From: Coniella vitis
Taxonomy: Eukaryota > Ascomycota > Sordariomycetes > Diaporthales > Schizoparmaceae
DNA length: 64,000 nt
Assembly: GCA_011317545.1 (NCBI GenBank)
Contig: WUJK01000006.1
Coordinates: 1,860,001 to 1,924,000, forward strand
Direction: 5' to 3'
Notes under the pieces: generated by a model
Told to the model about the DNA's origin: nothing
Database searches by the model: none
What the model saw: only the letters and a program-made list of their open reading frames with translations
Part shown: piece after piece, positions 23,307-33,912 of the stretch
Layout: every line of letters starts with the position of its first letter
How positions within the stretch are numbered: the stretch's first letter is position 1
Translations under genes and position numbers: made by a program

Positions 23307-24369
23307 GGCTGGGTGGTGGCGGCGGTATGTTGAGGATAATCATCAGTCTTGGTGAATATTGTTGGTCCAATAACAATATGTGACGGTCGAGGGCCTTGCG
23401 AGCTGATGGGTATTGTCTCTGACCAGGTGCGTTTGGAAAAATATAACTCCACTGAACATGAGTTCATTCACTTCAAGCGCTGACAAAGTCTGAGAACACT
23501 TTATGAAAGGCTGCCAGCTAGTGTCGTTGCGCAAGGCTTAATGAATTCCGTGTCTTTTTTTTTTGGTCGTGTACTGGTTTTATATTGTAAAGGCGAATCT
23601 TGTGTCCAAGGCTGTCGTTACTGCGTTGCCTCCAAGAAGGTTGAAAAGCGGCAAGTGGAAGCGTGAGCGTGAGCGTGAGTGTGAGCGTGGAAGTGAAGGT
23701 TTTCGGTTACTATGTAAAGGGAAAGAAAAATCACCCTGGGGGGCCGCGGCAAGGATCAGGCCAACCAAGCCAGCTCGACCTGTACTTCTTATACAACCGA
23801 CCTTGTAACCATACGCAATGCCTACAAATAACCATATATAAATGGCTCTTTCAGTGCCCAGGTATTCAGAGGCAATATGAATGTTGTGCTTGCATATTCT
23901 CCATGGGTCTGGGGTTTAGTATTAAGTAGTCAATGCGAACTACGTGCAGGTCACACTACTTTCGAATCGCGTGTAGACACACAAGTAGGTTATTAGGAGT
24001 ACTGGCAGAGTGAAGAATCCCCTTACATGTCATTCAAAGCCTTGATCCCCATTGCCAAGATTCATCAGTGTGATCCTGCAACGCCTTCGAGATACATTTG
24101 GATCTAACCAATTGACAAAACTCAGCTTCGCCCCACGCACTACGTGTGCCTTGCTCCCTTTCCTTCCTGTCCCCAAAACGCCGGCCATGATTGTGTTGGT
24201 CTTGTTTCCCTATATGCACCAGATCCCATCTATATGCCATTTTCATATCCATACAATGACGTGAAGTGCTCAAGGGGGTATCTTGTTTGTTTTGTTTGTT
24301 TGTTTGCCATTCTTTTCTTTCTTTCGTGATGATTCAGCGTTTCCGCGATTTCACACATTATGCCCACTA
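23307..24369. other. Intergenic, RRN11 promoter and MME1 3' flank
   Basis: RRN11 promoter on the left; 3' flank of the minus-strand carrier gene on the right. A GCGTGA hexamer repeat (23661-23690) and a TTTG-rich tract (about 24283-24307) are present. No credible gene is seen. Confidence 0.5.
23661..23690. repeat. (GCGTGA)5 imperfect hexamer repeat
   Basis: Five tandem 6-nt units, one with a substitution and the last ending in GTGG. It lies in the RRN11 upstream region. The frames through it read as Arg/Glu or Ser/Val repeats and are not credible proteins. Confidence 0.85.
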
Positions 24370-25692
24370 TCACAATGCCATCTCTTTCTCTAGCGGCAGC
24401 CACACATCCAGCTTGCGCAGCAGCGTCTGGTACAAGAAGAGCATACATCCACTCTGTATGCTCGTCCAAACAAAGCGCGGGCCCACCCCGCGGAACCAGC
24501 CTGCCACACCCTCCGTCTTGTAAATCATCCGCAACCCAGTAATGACGGATTGTGTCTCCAATGTTGCGGCGCCCGGTCGCGGTGTATGTGTCGACGGCGA
24601 CGACGTGGAAATGAGTCGCTTCGCTGCCTCTTTTGTCTTAATCGCCTCGGTTGCTTGTGAGATATGGGGCTCGACCGCTGCCTTGGAGGAAAGCTTGCTG
24701 GATTTCGGCTTGGCAGGCGCTGGTTCTGTATGATCTGGGTTCACCTGCGTTTGCAGGCGCGTCTTGACCACATCCAGCGGACACGTCATGGCGCCTGCGA
24801 GACCTCCTCCAGCGGCGCCTGTGAGAAACTCGACAGGAGTTCCCAGCTCGTTGGTGCCCTTCCACTGCACGGCCCAGTCTCTAAACTGCTCCCAGAACAT
24901 GAACTGGAGGGCAGAGAAGGGGAGATCACGAGACAGAGTGGCCTGGTAGCCGTGGAACAGGGCAGAGAACCCCTCTATACGAACAATTGTTCTTGCGGCA
25001 TCGACAGTATTGCGATAGTTGTAGCCAGAATAGAAATGGGGGTTGTTGTAACGGCCCTGCAGCTGCAGGCGGGTCTTGAGGACTTCGGTAGGGACGTAGA
25101 CAATGGAAGCTGCTAGGTCGCCGACAAATCCTTAAGTAAATGAAAGCGTGTCAGCCAGTCATTCAGCCAGTCATTCAATCAACGAGAATGCGTTTTGGCT
25201 AATTGCACTGCCAAGCGTAAAGTCAATGAAGGAGCGCATACCGGCTGAAAGGTATGCAAGATTCGGTTGCATGCCACGGTCAATCAAGTTCCGCTTTGTG
25301 AATTCATATGTCCCAAAGAATAGGACGGTCCCTGGGAAAGAGCCCAGCAGTGCTGGAAACCAGCCGCCATAGAGGCCTCTCCTGACACCCTCTTGCCGTA
25401 ATATTGTGTAGTAAGATGAGCCTAGCGAGGTGTATTTGGGGGGTATGTGAGGGTCACCCTGTTGCCGCGTCTTGACCGTGTCCAGGGAGTGCATGAGCAT
25501 GTCGCCGGTCGTTCCGCCAAGGCCGCCGGCGATCATGGCCTGGAAGAGAGGAACTCGATCAGCATTATCTCGACGACGCGGTCCGCTTCAGCAGACCAGG
25601 GCGAGTCGGGCAGAAGCAGAATGCGACGATTGAGGGCATACATGTATGTAGGGCGGGCGTCCCTCATAGTCTTCGTTGGAGTCGGGTGTCAT
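24370..25692 (-). CDS. mme1: Mitochondrial carrier, Mme1 (YMR166C) type
   Basis: SLC25-family inner-membrane carrier; the yeast homologue YMR166C/Mme1 is linked to mitochondrial magnesium export. Three exons: 25692-25642, 25539-25242 and 25130-24370, joined in phase to 369 residues. Exon 1 encodes MTPDSNEDYEGRPPYIH and runs into AMIAGGLGGTTGDML. Three carrier signatures appear: SLDTVKTRQQG (Ser replaces the usual Pro, as in the Mme1 group), PTEVLKTRLQLQGR and PLDVVKTRLQTQ. LYGGWFPALLGSFPGTVLFF and GPRFVWTSIQSGCMLFLYQ are strong matches to the YMR166C subgroup. A Ser/Thr/Lys-rich loop of about 60 residues follows the third signature. The open frame continues upstream of the chosen ATG but without another ATG, so 25692 is the best start. 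Confidence 0.88.
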
Positions 25693-26618
25693 ATCCTGAG
25701 ATGCATGCGTCCTCTGTCGCGTACGCCACTGAAAAGGAAGAGTAGAAAAACTTATTGTTGGTGAGCGGTAAATTCGGGCGATGATGGCATAGCGGAGCGA
25801 CCCAGCACAGGGAGAAAGAGAACTTTTGCGCCCCCAAAACTGTGGCGAATTGCAGGCGGCTGGAAACAAAAAGGCACGCTTGTAACCTGCGAAAGCCTCT
25901 GCTGGGCAGACGAGTCGAAGTAACGACAGTCGTTGGCGGCGAAGGAAGGAAATGTTGTGGGCGCGAGATGCTGATCGATCAGAATGGTTCTGTTAAAATT
26001 TGGGGAGTGAGCACAGCCAGGCTAGAAAGATTTCGGCCGGAGCGACTTTGGCGGGCGGGCCGGCCGCGGCACCTGGGCCTTCCAGAAGGTGGACGGCAGA
26101 TTTGGTCCGTGCTATAGCGGGAGGTATTGTGCAGCCCAGCTAGTATGGACGGGTACCTAGACACTTCTCAAGGTTCCATTCTCTATACAGTACCTTCAGT
26201 ACGTACCCAGGGCACCGGCCAGGGGCACTATCACAGTATGTACAATATGTACACCACCCAAGATGCGTGTAATCGACAATCTAGGAAACGCCCAGTGTAA
26301 CGGCCTGGGTAATAATCAAGCCTCTATCTCCAAGCAAGATTGTTGATCTTAAAGTGTATACATATTTGTGCCTAGTTCAACAAGCCTAGTGTAGGTAGAT
26401 CTTCAAACTCATAACTGGAAGTACATTGTGACTCTCCGAGGAACCCATGACAGCGAGGAACGGCATTTCACGGGCTTCGGGTTGCTTAGCCGCAGTCAGC
26501 CTTGCATCATAAGCTAAAACACATACCATGAGCGAGTGGGAGCATACATAGTAGTCACCAAAGACCACGTCCGTATGACAACAACGCAGTGGACACATCG
26601 GATAAAGTAAATGGCGTA
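25693..26618. other. Intergenic, MME1 promoter and IMP2 3' flank
   Basis: MME1 promoter to the left, with IMP2 transcription ending from the right. It contains paired TATGTAC-type repeats at about 26233-26254 and a TACATAGTA copy at 26545-26553. No gene is recognised. Confidence 0.5.
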
Positions 26619-27247
26619 CTAAGCATTTCTAAAGGCGGCCAATCTATCTGGATGCTCCCACCATTTGATCGTGCCGGCTTTGCGCAGTGGCCACAGAATG
26701 TAGCTGACACGACCTTGTATGAGCCGGATCGAAATGGGACCATATGTGTTGCTGTCCTGTGTCAAGCTGCCTCCTTCGTCGCCTTCGACCCAGACGTGGT
26801 TTGCCGGCACGCGAACATATGCGTGAGGGAACGGAGGCTTAGTGTGCACCAGGTCGTCGGGCAGGCCCACGATGCGCTTGGTGGTGAGGGATTCAGGCTT
26901 CAGCGGGTTGCTACAGACTCCTGTATAAGCCACAACCCCTGTAACGCCCCAGCTTGCAGATTGTTGGATACTTACTAAAAAGTGACTATCATGCCTCGCT
27001 GCAGGTTGTCCTGGGCCCAGAACTTGCGCGTCAGGCAAACGTCGGAGCTTGTCGTTTCATTGTGCCGCTCGTTGAAGTAAGGCGACATGGATGGGCCACG
27101 GATTGTGGTGACCTCAAAGACGTGGTCGTTGACGAAGATGGCCACGGGGATCCAGGGCAGCACAACGAAAGAGTAGTGCGAAAAGGCGAGGGTGAAGGCT
27201 TTGGCCGAGGCCCTGAATCTCGCCCATGCTTTCGGACCTGCTGCCAT
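26619..27247 (-). CDS. imp2: Mitochondrial inner membrane protease subunit 2 (Imp2)
   Basis: S26-family signal peptidase that trims bipartite presequences on the intermembrane-space side of the inner membrane. Two exons: 27247-26976 and 26910-26619, joined in phase (187 residues) to read MIVTFYNPLKPESLTTKR. A membrane anchor occupies about 25-40. Catalytic Ser53 sits in RGPSMSPYF and the catalytic Lys102 in LTTKRIVGLPDD. The conserved box III/IV PHAYVRVPANHVWVEGDEG and DSNTYGPISIRLIQGRV follow, then ILWPLRKAG. The intron is GTAAGT...GTCTGTAG; an earlier AG (TTATACAG) would create an in-frame stop, which supports the chosen acceptor. The divergent neighbour is a mitochondrial PPR protein, sharing a 558-bp promoter. 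Confidence 0.9.
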
Positions 27248-27805
27248 GTGTAGACACTCCGCCCAATGGGGCTGCTCACGGGTTGCTACCTAAAGTCATG
27301 GAGAGTTGTCTCATGGTAAGAAAAGTCGCCGGGGTTCAGGCTGCAGACTGGTCCAGTTCTACGTCAAAGCTGATAAGCGAAGCTTTGCTTTACTTACATA
27401 ATCATCAAAAAGCCTTGTGCATAGGTGTAGATACAATAGTACAATGTAGCGCGGTGCATGGCCCCTGCAAACGTCCAGATGGTGCCTGCAGCGCCTGCAG
27501 GCCCCCTGTGCTACAGCATTCTCGCCTGCTACACAGTCCATAGTACGCTATCCTCTTAGCGCCATTTTCGGCTATTGGGCCGGCCGGCAGAAATTCACGT
27601 CAATGATCTAAAACCTCAGCCCACCCCACTACAGCCAACCTCACGCCAGTAGGCTTTGCGCAACATCGCCAAGAGTTTCGCACAGCATACAAGCCAAACA
27701 CACACCTGCGTGGCCTCGAAGCACAAACGATCTGGCATGCTGACCGTCTGCGCTGTCACCGTCCTGTCCTGTCGACACCCAAGGCGCAATGTCGATCGAT
27801 AGGCC
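27248..27805. promoter_or_regulatory. 558-bp divergent promoter region, IMP2 / PPR gene
   Basis: The whole space between two outward-facing start codons, both of mitochondrial genes. It must contain both promoters. Visible sequence includes ACAATAGTACAATGT near 27430 and CATAGTAC near 27540, loosely related to the recurrent motif. No defined factor site is claimed. Confidence 0.55.
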
Positions 27806-30800
27806 ATGTCCTTCTCGCTGCTCCGTGTGCCAAAGAAGGCAGCCCTGACAGCTTTGCGCGGGCTCGTCGTAGGCACATCCTGTGGCCTCGTCCTCATCAC
27901 TGAAGATCGCCGCCGCCGCATCAATCAGGCACGCACTGCCATTCGCAACTCGGAGAAAATCCGGTCCGCCAAGCAATATCATGCCTCCCGACCACCCGTC
28001 GAAGACCAGCTCGGGGGCCCTGCTGCCATCGACCTGAGGCCCACTTCGTCTCTATCTCTGCAACAGGTGGCTGTCGAGGACTATAAGGTCCAGCCTGAAA
28101 CGATATGGTCACCTAACAAGGATCGACACACGTTGGCTCGGCTAGACGTCGCGGATGACCATCACGCACTGCAAGGCCTCCCTCATACAGAAAACACCGG
28201 ATACATTAAAGAAAAGCATCGAATATCACCGCCATCACCCGCTACTGGTTCGGGCAAAATCCCGTCAATTCCTCGTCTTGGGAGTCAGCAAGCTACAAAC
28301 AAGACGCAGCCGCTCTCACCATCTCTATTCCATTTCACGGTACCGGTGAGGCCTGATCCAGCGCCTCTAGAAACTCTAGATCCTTTTGTTGCATACCTGC
28401 GCACAAAGACACCCTTGGAAGTAGCTCAATGGATACAAGACAGGATTCAACGGGGCAATGTGCAGGCCTTTCGGCGCGCACTCGATGCACTTAAGGATAT
28501 CTTGACGAGAGGGGGGGGATCTGAGCCAAACGCAAAGTCGGCGCTTGTGCCAGCTGCTGCATCGCTTTGTTGCAAGTTTCAAGAGGTTGGGGAGATGCAG
28601 CTTGCTACGGAGGCCCTTCACTCTCTTGTGTGCCTTAGTCCCTTGAAAGTGGATGACTACTATTCCTCAAACCCGCAAAATCTTGTTGAGCATGCCTTGA
28701 CGGGCGCAGAGACCATAATTCAACAGCTCACGGTCGGAACCCCAGACGTACAACTTACCGAAGAATCTGGAACGAATCTGGAGGCAAAAATTGACGAACT
28801 GGCAGTCGATAACTTCAAACCGACGTACAAAAAGCGGCAGCTGGAAGCCCGAAGGACTCTAAAACAAGCAATTGATCTGCTCATGCCAAGATTCGAAGAT
28901 GAAAAGCTACCTGCGCCAAGAGTTCAAGAATGGCTTCCAGCGGCTGAGAAAGCTATGAACCTTGCTTTGGATTTGGAAATCATGATAGAGCAAGCTTCCG
29001 ACATTTTCTGGCGCATCCAGCACTTTGATGCCGATCCCAATGGTGTCATTGTCCAGCATTACTTTGCTCGCTTGCAAGCCCAAGGACGATCTAAGCCGAT
29101 TGTCAGCACATTCAACCTCGTACGGCATCGCCTGACTCAGTATATGCCTGACACCTGGTCTGCCATCGGTGATATCGTCGTATCAGCGGTAGAGGATGCT
29201 CCAGGACAAGATTCCGCTAAAGTTCTCAAGCACATGGTGGAATTCTGCCCGGCTGAGCATTGCTTGCCATCGAAGCCTCTTCGCACAACGTGGATCACAA
29301 AGCTCTTGTACTGTCACTGGCAGCGCTACAGGGATTTTAATGGCGCTCTCGCAGTCTTCAGGCAGTTTGAAGAACTCGGCGGGTTCCATCTGACTGTCCA
29401 TGCCGATGGAGTATATCGGGTCATGATCCAAATAGCCCTCGAAGCCGAACAATGGACCGATATGGACAATCTCCTAAGGGAGTTAGAAGCTATCAAGCCA
29501 AGTGCATCGAAAGACGCCCGCATCCTCGGCCTCATCGCTCTGGCGAAGGCCAAGATGGGCGATTGGAGCGGAGTGTGGGTAGAATTTGAGAAGATGGTGA
29601 TCAAAGACAGGATTGAGTCTGTCTTCTCGCCCATCCTTTACGAATTCAGCAAGAATCACACGACAAGAGAGACTGAGGATTTCCTCAAGACTTACATCCG
29701 CGACATGAAACTACCTATTGGCCCGTACATTGTGAATATGATCGCTAACAGGTACGGCGCCGTTCGGGACCATCGGTCATTCTTGGACTGGCTTTCTTAC
29801 TGCACCACGCAGGGATTCGAAATTGATGCAGCGTTTGGCCAAGCAATCATATACAACTGCAGGCGTAGATGGGATTTCGACTTGGACAATTTGAAGACCA
29901 TGTACCATACTCTCCGGGCGCTGAGTCCGAGTTTTACAGACCACGTCACCGAGAACGAAATGGTATCTACGGGCTTGCGGACACATCTACGAGCGAGTCC
30001 ACAGTTTATCAAGAGGCAGGTGCTGAGCGTGGGCGCGAAACTTCATAGACCACACTTAGCGGGCAATGCCAGCGACATGCGCGTCAACATGAAGCAGGCA
30101 TATGCCACCAAGAAGTACAGCGCAGTGCTGTCATTGTACAAGTCAGCATGCAAACAGGGTGTCGTCCTCGATGATGGACATTTACGCCTGGCAGTCATGG
30201 CGTGCCTAAAGCCCGGTGGCCGGCTTGGGACTGCACTGGACCTGATCAAAGAAGGCAAAGCCCGGGGTATGGACGTCAGTTCGGTAGTCACACTCATCTT
30301 TGTCTTGCAGGCGCAAAAGATGTTTCGCGAGCACGACAATACCCACGAAAACAGGGACATGCTACTCCACAAGGCCAAGGATCTCGTCTCCAGCTTCCAG
30401 GAACGCGAGTTGGATATCGGGCACACTGCGCTATTGCGCACGGCACATATGCTTCTCCGCGCGCGCCATCACGAGGGTGCGTTGTCCTTTGGGTACTTGG
30501 CGCTGGAGCACCGAGGCGTGCGGCAACCAGATGATGTGCCGACGTTCCAACTGTTTATTGGCGCCTTTGCATACAAGGCTGATGTTGAGGGTCTGCGGTG
30601 GACGATTGCATCGGCGGTGCACATGCAGTACTACCACAAGGGCAGTGTTTACCGTGCGCTCAGGGAGGCGCGCAATCTACTACACAAACATATTTTAAGT
30701 CGCGACGTCAAGGCCGCGCTTTGGGTGATCGAAAAGGGCATTGACAAGGTGCGCATTGCGCGACTCCAGCTCGCGAACGAGCAGCGGGAGCTGGAAAGAG

Positions 30801-31081
30801 CTACGCTTGATATTATGAAGAATGCGGCGCTGGAAGCCGAGAACCAGCCGACGGATGAGGAGACGCTCAGGAGACGAGCCGAGATCATCAAACAGCTCGA
30901 GGAACGGGAAGCCCGTAAGCAGGAAGAAGCGGAGCGCAGAAAAGAGGAGATGCGCAGGGACAGAGAGCTGCGACGGCTAGCTGCTGAGGAACTTGAGCGG
31001 CAGAACGAAGGGGCTGCCGCTGTGGATGAGATGGAGATGATTCTTGAGCAGGGCAGACATGAGATTGTGGGTGGATTTTGA
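27806..31081 (+). CDS. Large mitochondrial PPR-like (pentatricopeptide) protein
   Basis: Probable mitochondrial RNA-binding or translation factor; the target RNA is unknown. Single exon, 1091 residues. The N-terminus (SLLRVPKKAALTALRGLVVG, then RRRRINQART) looks like a basic, amphipathic mitochondrial targeting sequence. The body is all-helical with degenerate PPR/TPR-like units, for example YRDFNGALAVFRQFEELGG, WTDMDNLLRELEAIKP and HEGALSFGYLALEHRG. The C-terminus is a long charged helix (EEREARKQEEAERRKEEM and similar, about 1030-1070), probably a coiled coil. Length and layout fit the fungal class of mitochondrial PPR proteins that includes Cya5-like translational activators, but I do not assign a specific orthologue. 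Confidence 0.72.
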   Translation: MSFSLLRVPKKAALTALRGLVVGTSCGLVLITEDRRRRINQARTAIRNSEKIRSAKQYHASRPPVEDQLGGPAAIDLRPTSSLSLQQVAVEDYKVQPETIWSPNKDRHTLARLDVADDHHALQGLPHTENTGYIKEKHRISPPSPATGSGKIPSIPRLGSQQATNKTQPLSPSLFHFTVPVRPDPAPLETLDPFVAYLRTKTPLEVAQWIQDRIQRGNVQAFRRALDALKDILTRGGGSEPNAKSALVPAAASLCCKFQEVGEMQLATEALHSLVCLSPLKVDDYYSSNPQNLVEHALTGAETIIQQLTVGTPDVQLTEESGTNLEAKIDELAVDNFKPTYKKRQLEARRTLKQAIDLLMPRFEDEKLPAPRVQEWLPAAEKAMNLALDLEIMIEQASDIFWRIQHFDADPNGVIVQHYFARLQAQGRSKPIVSTFNLVRHRLTQYMPDTWSAIGDIVVSAVEDAPGQDSAKVLKHMVEFCPAEHCLPSKPLRTTWITKLLYCHWQRYRDFNGALAVFRQFEELGGFHLTVHADGVYRVMIQIALEAEQWTDMDNLLRELEAIKPSASKDARILGLIALAKAKMGDWSGVWVEFEKMVIKDRIESVFSPILYEFSKNHTTRETEDFLKTYIRDMKLPIGPYIVNMIANRYGAVRDHRSFLDWLSYCTTQGFEIDAAFGQAIIYNCRRRWDFDLDNLKTMYHTLRALSPSFTDHVTENEMVSTGLRTHLRASPQFIKRQVLSVGAKLHRPHLAGNASDMRVNMKQAYATKKYSAVLSLYKSACKQGVVLDDGHLRLAVMACLKPGGRLGTALDLIKEGKARGMDVSSVVTLIFVLQAQKMFREHDNTHENRDMLLHKAKDLVSSFQERELDIGHTALLRTAHMLLRARHHEGALSFGYLALEHRGVRQPDDVPTFQLFIGAFAYKADVEGLRWTIASAVHMQYYHKGSVYRALREARNLLHKHILSRDVKAALWVIEKGIDKVRIARLQLANEQRELERATLDIMKNAALEAENQPTDEETLRRRAEIIKQLEEREARKQEEAERRKEEMRRDRELRRLAAEELERQNEGAAAVDEMEMILEQGRHEIVGGF

Positions 31082-32385
31082 GAACCTACTTTACTATGTA
31101 CGTGTGTGCGTGTTGGTTTTGATGATGATGATGATACCCTGCATACTTGAGGTCAAGAGTGTTTGCTTCGAATGGATGGATACACTGTAGTGCATGTAAG
31201 AACACCCAAAGTTTTATACAAGTACAGCAGTTGAACACTGCTGTATAGAAAGTGCCCATAATCTCTGATATTGAGAACTATAATCTTGGTCTGTGCTACA
31301 CGCGACATCTTTGTCGACACCCACACTGTTACAAGCAAAGAGTTCCAATCATCCCGTCCAGAGAGACCCATCTCACCCAGAGGAACGGACAGAGGTAACA
31401 CAGCCCAGAGTATATTACGCAGGAAGAAAATCCTTCCAAGGATCATACCCTTTCAAGCCAGACAGGTACTTCGGAAGCAAGTAGAAAGCGGAAGATTACA
31501 CAAGGCAAAAAGAAAACACGCGACAACAGGCGTAAAACCGAACGAGAGGTGAGATTCGATGGTCAAACCCATCGTGCCAAAGGTCGGTCGGGCAGACGAC
31601 TTGATTGGCCAATCAGACGTGGTATGAGCCGGTTGTGGCATGACCTTCTGGGGGTCAGTGGGTTGACTTGCAGGGGTTTCTTTCTGGGCCCTATGTCCTG
31701 CTACTGGGAACCTATTGCAGTGCTGTAGTACCGTGTTATTACCTTGTAAAGCAGGGCTAGCAGCGCTGTTTCTGTGGCAAGTCTAGTTTCTGAACCCCTT
31801 GGGCTAGTGGGGGATCCACAGGGGCTGCTCCGCAGTGGGTGCTACGCTGCCAAGTCAGGCCGTTGGTTGATCTTTGCTTGTGAATATCACCACATCATGG
31901 TCCTGGCGCCTTCATTTTTCTTTCTTCTCAACATACACTTCCGCCCACGTCTTTTTTTTTTTTTTTTGGTCCGAACAACTCAACGCAGGGACTTCGGGCT
32001 GCTTGAAGGGCTCGCTACATTGCCTCCAATCTGCTGGCTGCAATCGGTCAACGGTTCAACAAGCATTGCGGCGTCCCACTTGCTGCGATATCCACTTTTC
32101 CCAACATCGAGGCGTCATCTGCTCGACCGACGGCGTCAAAGACTGCTGCGTTGCCGTTTGCGCTGTGTGAACTTTGTCTGCCACCCATTGACCAGACGCC
32201 GCGACGTCACGGAAGCCCCTTGCCAAACGCGATCTGCACTGATTAATGTCGTGAGCCCCGGTCTCTCCCATAGACAAGACCATCATCACCCGCGCCCCGG
32301 ACCCGATTCCCTCCGACTCAGATCGACCGAAACGCCACCACGCCACTCACCCATTCGAACCAATCGTCTTCGCTACTCATTGAGA
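31082..32385. other. Intergenic, PPR gene to ERG1
   Basis: PPR 3' flank on the left with a TACTATGTA copy (31092-31100), then the ERG1 promoter and 5' leader. A perfect 14-bp palindrome containing two back-to-back CCAAT boxes lies at 31602-31615, with a T-rich run near 31955. The ERG1 frame stays open back to about 31774, but that stretch is leader-like, not conserved protein. Confidence 0.5.
31602..31615. promoter_or_regulatory. Palindromic double CCAAT element TGATTGGCCAATCA
   Basis: A perfect 14-bp palindrome placing CCAAT on both strands, 771 bp upstream of the ERG1 ATG and 521 bp after the PPR gene. CCAAT is the core site of the fungal CBC/HapB-C-E complex (established). Function here is inferred; distance makes linkage to ERG1 uncertain. 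Confidence 0.4.
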
Positions 32386-33912
32386 ATGGCATCTACAACG
32401 ACACAGACCACCTTCCAGACCGACATGACCGCCCTGCGTGCCGAGCGTCGTCAAAAATACCACGAGGCCGATGTTGTCGTGGTCGGCGCCGGTATCTTTG
32501 GCTGTGCTATCGCCTACGCCCTTGCCAACCAGGGCCGCAGCGTTATTCTCCTTGAGCGCTGGATGCACGAGCCAGACAGAATAGTAGGCGAACTGCTGCA
32601 ACCCGGCGGTTGCGCCGCCTTGCGCAAGCTCGGCCTAGGCCATTGCCTCGAGGGCATTGACGCTGTGCCCTGCTACGGCTACCACATTCTCTTCCACGGT
32701 GAAGAAGTGAACTTTTCATACCCATACACCAACGACCAAGGCGAAGTCGTTTTACAGGCGGAAAAGAAGAATGGCGACGAGTTCAAGCGGCCCGAGGGCA
32801 GGGGCTTTCACCACGGCCGCTTCATCATGCAGCTACGGCGCAGTTGCCTTGCACACCCCAATATATCCGTCTTTGAGACAGACGTCCAGCGCACCATTGT
32901 CGGCCAAACGAGCCCAGACGTACTAGGGGTCGAGACCCGCACGACAGTGGATTCCAACACGGGCGAGAAGAAGGCCGACTGCTTTTTTGGCAAGCTGACT
33001 ATTATCGCCGACGGTTACGCCTCCAAGTTTCGCAAGCAGGTCCTTGGCGTGCAGCCCCAAGTCAAGAGTCGCTTCTACGCCCTCGAGCTCATCGACTGTC
33101 CCATTCAGCCAGCAGGCTACGGCCACGTCAATATTGGCAAAGCGAGCCCCGTCCTCATGTACGCCATTGGCAGCCACGAGGTGCGCGCCCTCATTGACGT
33201 GCCCCTCGACCACCCCGAGGCGAGCCCTGAGAAGGGCGGCGTGCGCGCCTACATAAACAATGTCGTCCTGCCCACTCTACCCCGCGAAGTCGTCCCCAGC
33301 TTCCAGGCAGCTCTCGCAGACGGCAAGATCCCCAGGTCCATGCCCAACAGCTGGCTCCCGCCCAGCCGACAGGCGTCCAACCCGCCGGGTATCCTCGTCC
33401 TCGGCGACGCAATGAACATGCGGCACCCGCTCACAGGTGGCGGCATGACGGTCGCCTTCAATGATGTCGTCGTCCTCGCTGAACTCCTTCGTAATGTGCA
33501 CGACCTCGACAACCACGCCGCCATTAGACACGCCATGCAGCGCTTTCACTGGCAGCGCAAGTCCTTATCAAGCATCATCAACGTGCTCGCCATGGCTCTG
33601 TACAGTCTCTTTGCAGCGGACTCGCGCGAGCTGCGCGCGCTGCGGATTGGGTGCTTCAATTATTTTCAAAAGGGTATCACGGAAGAGCCGACGGGTTTGC
33701 TGGGTGGGTTGATACACAGACCGTGGGTGCTCTTTCGCCATTTCTTCACGGTTGCATTTTTGGCAATCTGGTTGAACGCTAGGGATGTGGTGAGGAGTGG
33801 TGGGTTGGTTCTAGGCATATTCAAGGCACCAATGGCGGTTTGGGAGGGCTTTATGATTCTGTGGACGGCGTGTGTGGTGTTTGTGCCAATTATGTGGCAA
33901 GAGGCATTATAA
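32386..33912 (+). CDS. erg1: Squalene epoxidase (squalene monooxygenase)
   Basis: FAD monooxygenase that converts squalene to 2,3-oxidosqualene in ergosterol synthesis, at ER/lipid droplets; target of allylamines. Single exon, 508 residues from ATG 32386 (context GAGAATGGC). The Rossmann FAD motif ADVVVVGAGIFGCAIAYAL starts at about residue 29, followed by LERWMHEPDRIVGELLQPGG. The second FAD site GDAMNMRHPLTGGGMTVAFN begins near 340. Two hydrophobic C-terminal segments (about 450-500, including FFTVAFLAIWL and FMILWTACVVFVPIMW) anchor it in the membrane. Length matches the fungal family. The frame is open 612 nt further upstream but begins without homology, so it was not included. It is convergent with ALG5. 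Confidence 0.95.
   Translation: MASTTTQTTFQTDMTALRAERRQKYHEADVVVVGAGIFGCAIAYALANQGRSVILLERWMHEPDRIVGELLQPGGCAALRKLGLGHCLEGIDAVPCYGYHILFHGEEVNFSYPYTNDQGEVVLQAEKKNGDEFKRPEGRGFHHGRFIMQLRRSCLAHPNISVFETDVQRTIVGQTSPDVLGVETRTTVDSNTGEKKADCFFGKLTIIADGYASKFRKQVLGVQPQVKSRFYALELIDCPIQPAGYGHVNIGKASPVLMYAIGSHEVRALIDVPLDHPEASPEKGGVRAYINNVVLPTLPREVVPSFQAALADGKIPRSMPNSWLPPSRQASNPPGILVLGDAMNMRHPLTGGGMTVAFNDVVVLAELLRNVHDLDNHAAIRHAMQRFHWQRKSLSSIINVLAMALYSLFAADSRELRALRIGCFNYFQKGITEEPTGLLGGLIHRPWVLFRHFFTVAFLAIWLNARDVVRSGGLVLGIFKAPMAVWEGFMILWTACVVFVPIMWQEAL

Noticed and set aside
31774..32385. N-terminal extension of squalene epoxidase by about 200 residues
   Set aside because: The frame is open but begins at a non-ATG codon, has no family homology, and reads like leader DNA; the ATG at 32386 gives the normal family length and start.
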